NCBI GenBank assembly: GCA_947478975.1
Contig: CANJYI010000208.1
Coordinates: 1-5,406 of the forward strand
Direction: 5' to 3'
Length of the DNA stretch: 5,406 nt
DNA from: Chthoniobacteraceae bacterium
GTDB lineage: Bacteria; Verrucomicrobiota; Verrucomicrobiia; Chthoniobacterales; Chthoniobacteraceae
Positions 4,318 to 5,406 of this stretch are shown here, in pieces. A program made the translations under genes and the position numbers. The notes under the pieces are model-generated. The model was not told the origin of the DNA. It ran no database searches and worked only from the letters and a program-made list of their open reading frames with translations. The first letter of the stretch is position 1. Each line of letters starts with the position of its first letter.

Positions 4318-5406
4318 TTGAACGCCCCCTCTCTCCGACTCGACCGCTTCAAATGCGCGGCATTCAAAATCTGGCTGGGAGCTGCTGCCATCGGGCTCAC
4401 TGTTCGCGCTCAGGCCGAAGAAGTCGGCCGACTTGCGGAAATTGAGATCCAAGCGGCCCCCTTTTCCAACACGGCATTGAGCACTCCGGCCGTTGAAGTG
4501 CTTTTAGAAGGCGAAACCCTTCGGCACGCCCCCTCCCTTTCGCTGGATGGAATCCTTAGATCGGTGCCGGGATTCCGCCTGTTTCGGCGCTCGGACAGCA
4601 CCACGGCCCACCCCACCACCCAAGGGGTGAGTTTGGGGAACGTAGGCCCCAACGGAGCCAGTCGCTCACTGGTTCTGCTCGATGGAATCCCCATGAACGA
4701 CCCCTTCGGCGGCTGGGTGGCGTGGAACCGCTTCCTTCCGAGCAGCCTTTCCGGAGTGCGTCTCGTCCCGCAGGCCGGAGTGAGCCCTTGGGGAACCGCC
4801 TCCCTCGGCGGCGTCATTGCACTCGACTCCCGCTTTCTCAATGAGGCGCCCTTTGCCTTTCTCGAAGCGTCCGCAGGAGATCTTCTCCGCCACCAGAGCG
4901 CCCTCGCCTTCGCCCAGGACACAGCCTCTGGCCGGACACGCGTCTTCGGTGGAATCCAGGAAACCGACTTCGCTGGGTATCCCGTCATTCGGAGTGACCG
5001 GCGCGGCCCGGTCGACGTCCGCGCCTCCTCCCGCTCTCAAGCCTTCGACGCCGGGGTGCGCCAGGCCTTCGCCCCGGGAGGCGACTGGCACCTGACCCTG
5101 CGCACTCAAGGCTGGCAGGAGCGGCGCAACAATGGCACTCCCCTCACCACTAATTCCGGCAACGCCCTGGATGTTTCGGCCCGCCTCAACCGCGACGCAG
5201 GCCCGCAGGATTGGGCGCTCGAAAGCATCCTCTTCACCCAGAAACGCCACTTCGATAGTCTCTTTTCCAGCGTCTCGACGGACCGCACCACCGAAAAGCC
5301 CAGCCTCGACCAGTACGCGGTTCCCTCCGACTCCTTTGGGTTCATCCAGCGACTCCGTTTTCCCCTCGGCAACGGGCATTCCCTCGGTACGGGACTGGAT
5401 CTTCGC
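4318..5406 (+). CDS. TonB-dependent outer-membrane receptor (N-terminal part, runs off the window)
   Basis: The first 363 codons of a TonB-dependent receptor, an outer-membrane beta-barrel that imports a substrate using energy from TonB-ExbB-ExbD. From a TTG start at 4318 there is a clear signal peptide: basic N-region to K17, hydrophobic core 18-29, and the AQA/EE cleavage site after residue 33. A TonB-box-like LAEIEIQA follows at about 39-46. The plug domain covers about 55-170, with the hallmark QGVSLGNVGPNGASRSLVLL (102-121), DGIPMNDPFGGW (122-133) and GTASLGGVIAL (159-169). From about 175 on the sequence alternates as barrel strands. No N-terminal carboxypeptidase-like domain is present, which argues against a SusC-type protein. 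The substrate cannot be told from this part. The start is unusual: no in-frame ATG or GTG exists between the upstream stop (TAA 4279-4281) and the signal peptide. galK upstream is more than 220 bp away, so co-transcription is doubtful. Confidence 0.9.
   Translation, partial: MNAPSLRLDRFKCAAFKIWLGAAAIGLTVRAQAEEVGRLAEIEIQAAPFSNTALSTPAVEVLLEGETLRHAPSLSLDGILRSVPGFRLFRRSDSTTAHPTTQGVSLGNVGPNGASRSLVLLDGIPMNDPFGGWVAWNRFLPSSLSGVRLVPQAGVSPWGTASLGGVIALDSRFLNEAPFAFLEASAGDLLRHQSALAFAQDTASGRTRVFGGIQETDFAGYPVIRSDRRGPVDVRASSRSQAFDAGVRQAFAPGGDWHLTLRTQGWQERRNNGTPLTTNSGNALDVSARLNRDAGPQDWALESILFTQKRHFDSLFSSVSTDRTTEKPSLDQYAVPSDSFGFIQRLRFPLGNGHSLGTGLDLR

Noticed and set aside
4353..4445. ATG at 4353 as the receptor start
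   Set aside because: It is in a different frame from the signal peptide and plug domain and reaches a stop by 4445.
4666..5379. 237-residue open frame on the minus strand
   Set aside because: It is fully antisense to the TonB-dependent receptor, whose plug-domain motifs are unmistakable. Long shadow frames are expected in GC-rich DNA.

Overview
The window is a GC-rich stretch of a Gram-negative chromosome. It most likely comes from the Verrucomicrobiota (Opitutae-like), although the sequence alone cannot settle the genus. The main pointers are a gene of the Minf_1886 family, which is largely confined to Verrucomicrobiota and Planctomycetota, and a TonB-dependent outer-membrane receptor, which implies an outer membrane. 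A small DUF2934-type protein and a lysine-rich bS21 of the form common in this group agree with this.

Layout from left to right. (1) Positions 2-238 hold the 3' end of a protein built of 15-residue repeats. (2) Convergent to it, on the minus strand, is the Minf_1886-family gene (300-737). (3) Diverging from that is rpsU (ribosomal protein bS21, 967-1167). It has a recognisable promoter, an unusual short leader with two full Shine-Dalgarno sequences and an anti-Shine-Dalgarno mimic, and a strong intrinsic terminator. (4) Two small adjacent plus-strand genes follow: a DUF2934-like protein with a histone-tail-like N-terminus (1452-1811) and an unrecognised 84-residue protein (1844-2098). (5) A minus-strand thiE (thiamine-phosphate synthase, 2145-2798) converges on them. 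(6) galK (galactokinase, 2954-4093) diverges from thiE. (7) After a spacer of about 220 bp with inverted repeats comes the 5' part of a TonB-dependent receptor with a signal peptide and a TTG start (4318 to the window end).

These genes do not form one pathway. They are a mixture of housekeeping (rpsU, thiE), sugar catabolism (galK), outer-membrane uptake (receptor) and lineage-specific small proteins, mostly in short or single-gene units on alternating strands. No mobile element, CRISPR array, tRNA or rRNA was found.

The most interesting signal is the rpsU leader. The window otherwise contains few Shine-Dalgarno sequences, yet rpsU carries two perfect 8-nt copies plus a complementary 7-mer that can pair with either one. 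This suggests a translational switch that senses free ribosomes or bS21. It is a hypothesis from sequence only. The second most interesting signal is the 15-residue repeat protein at the left edge.
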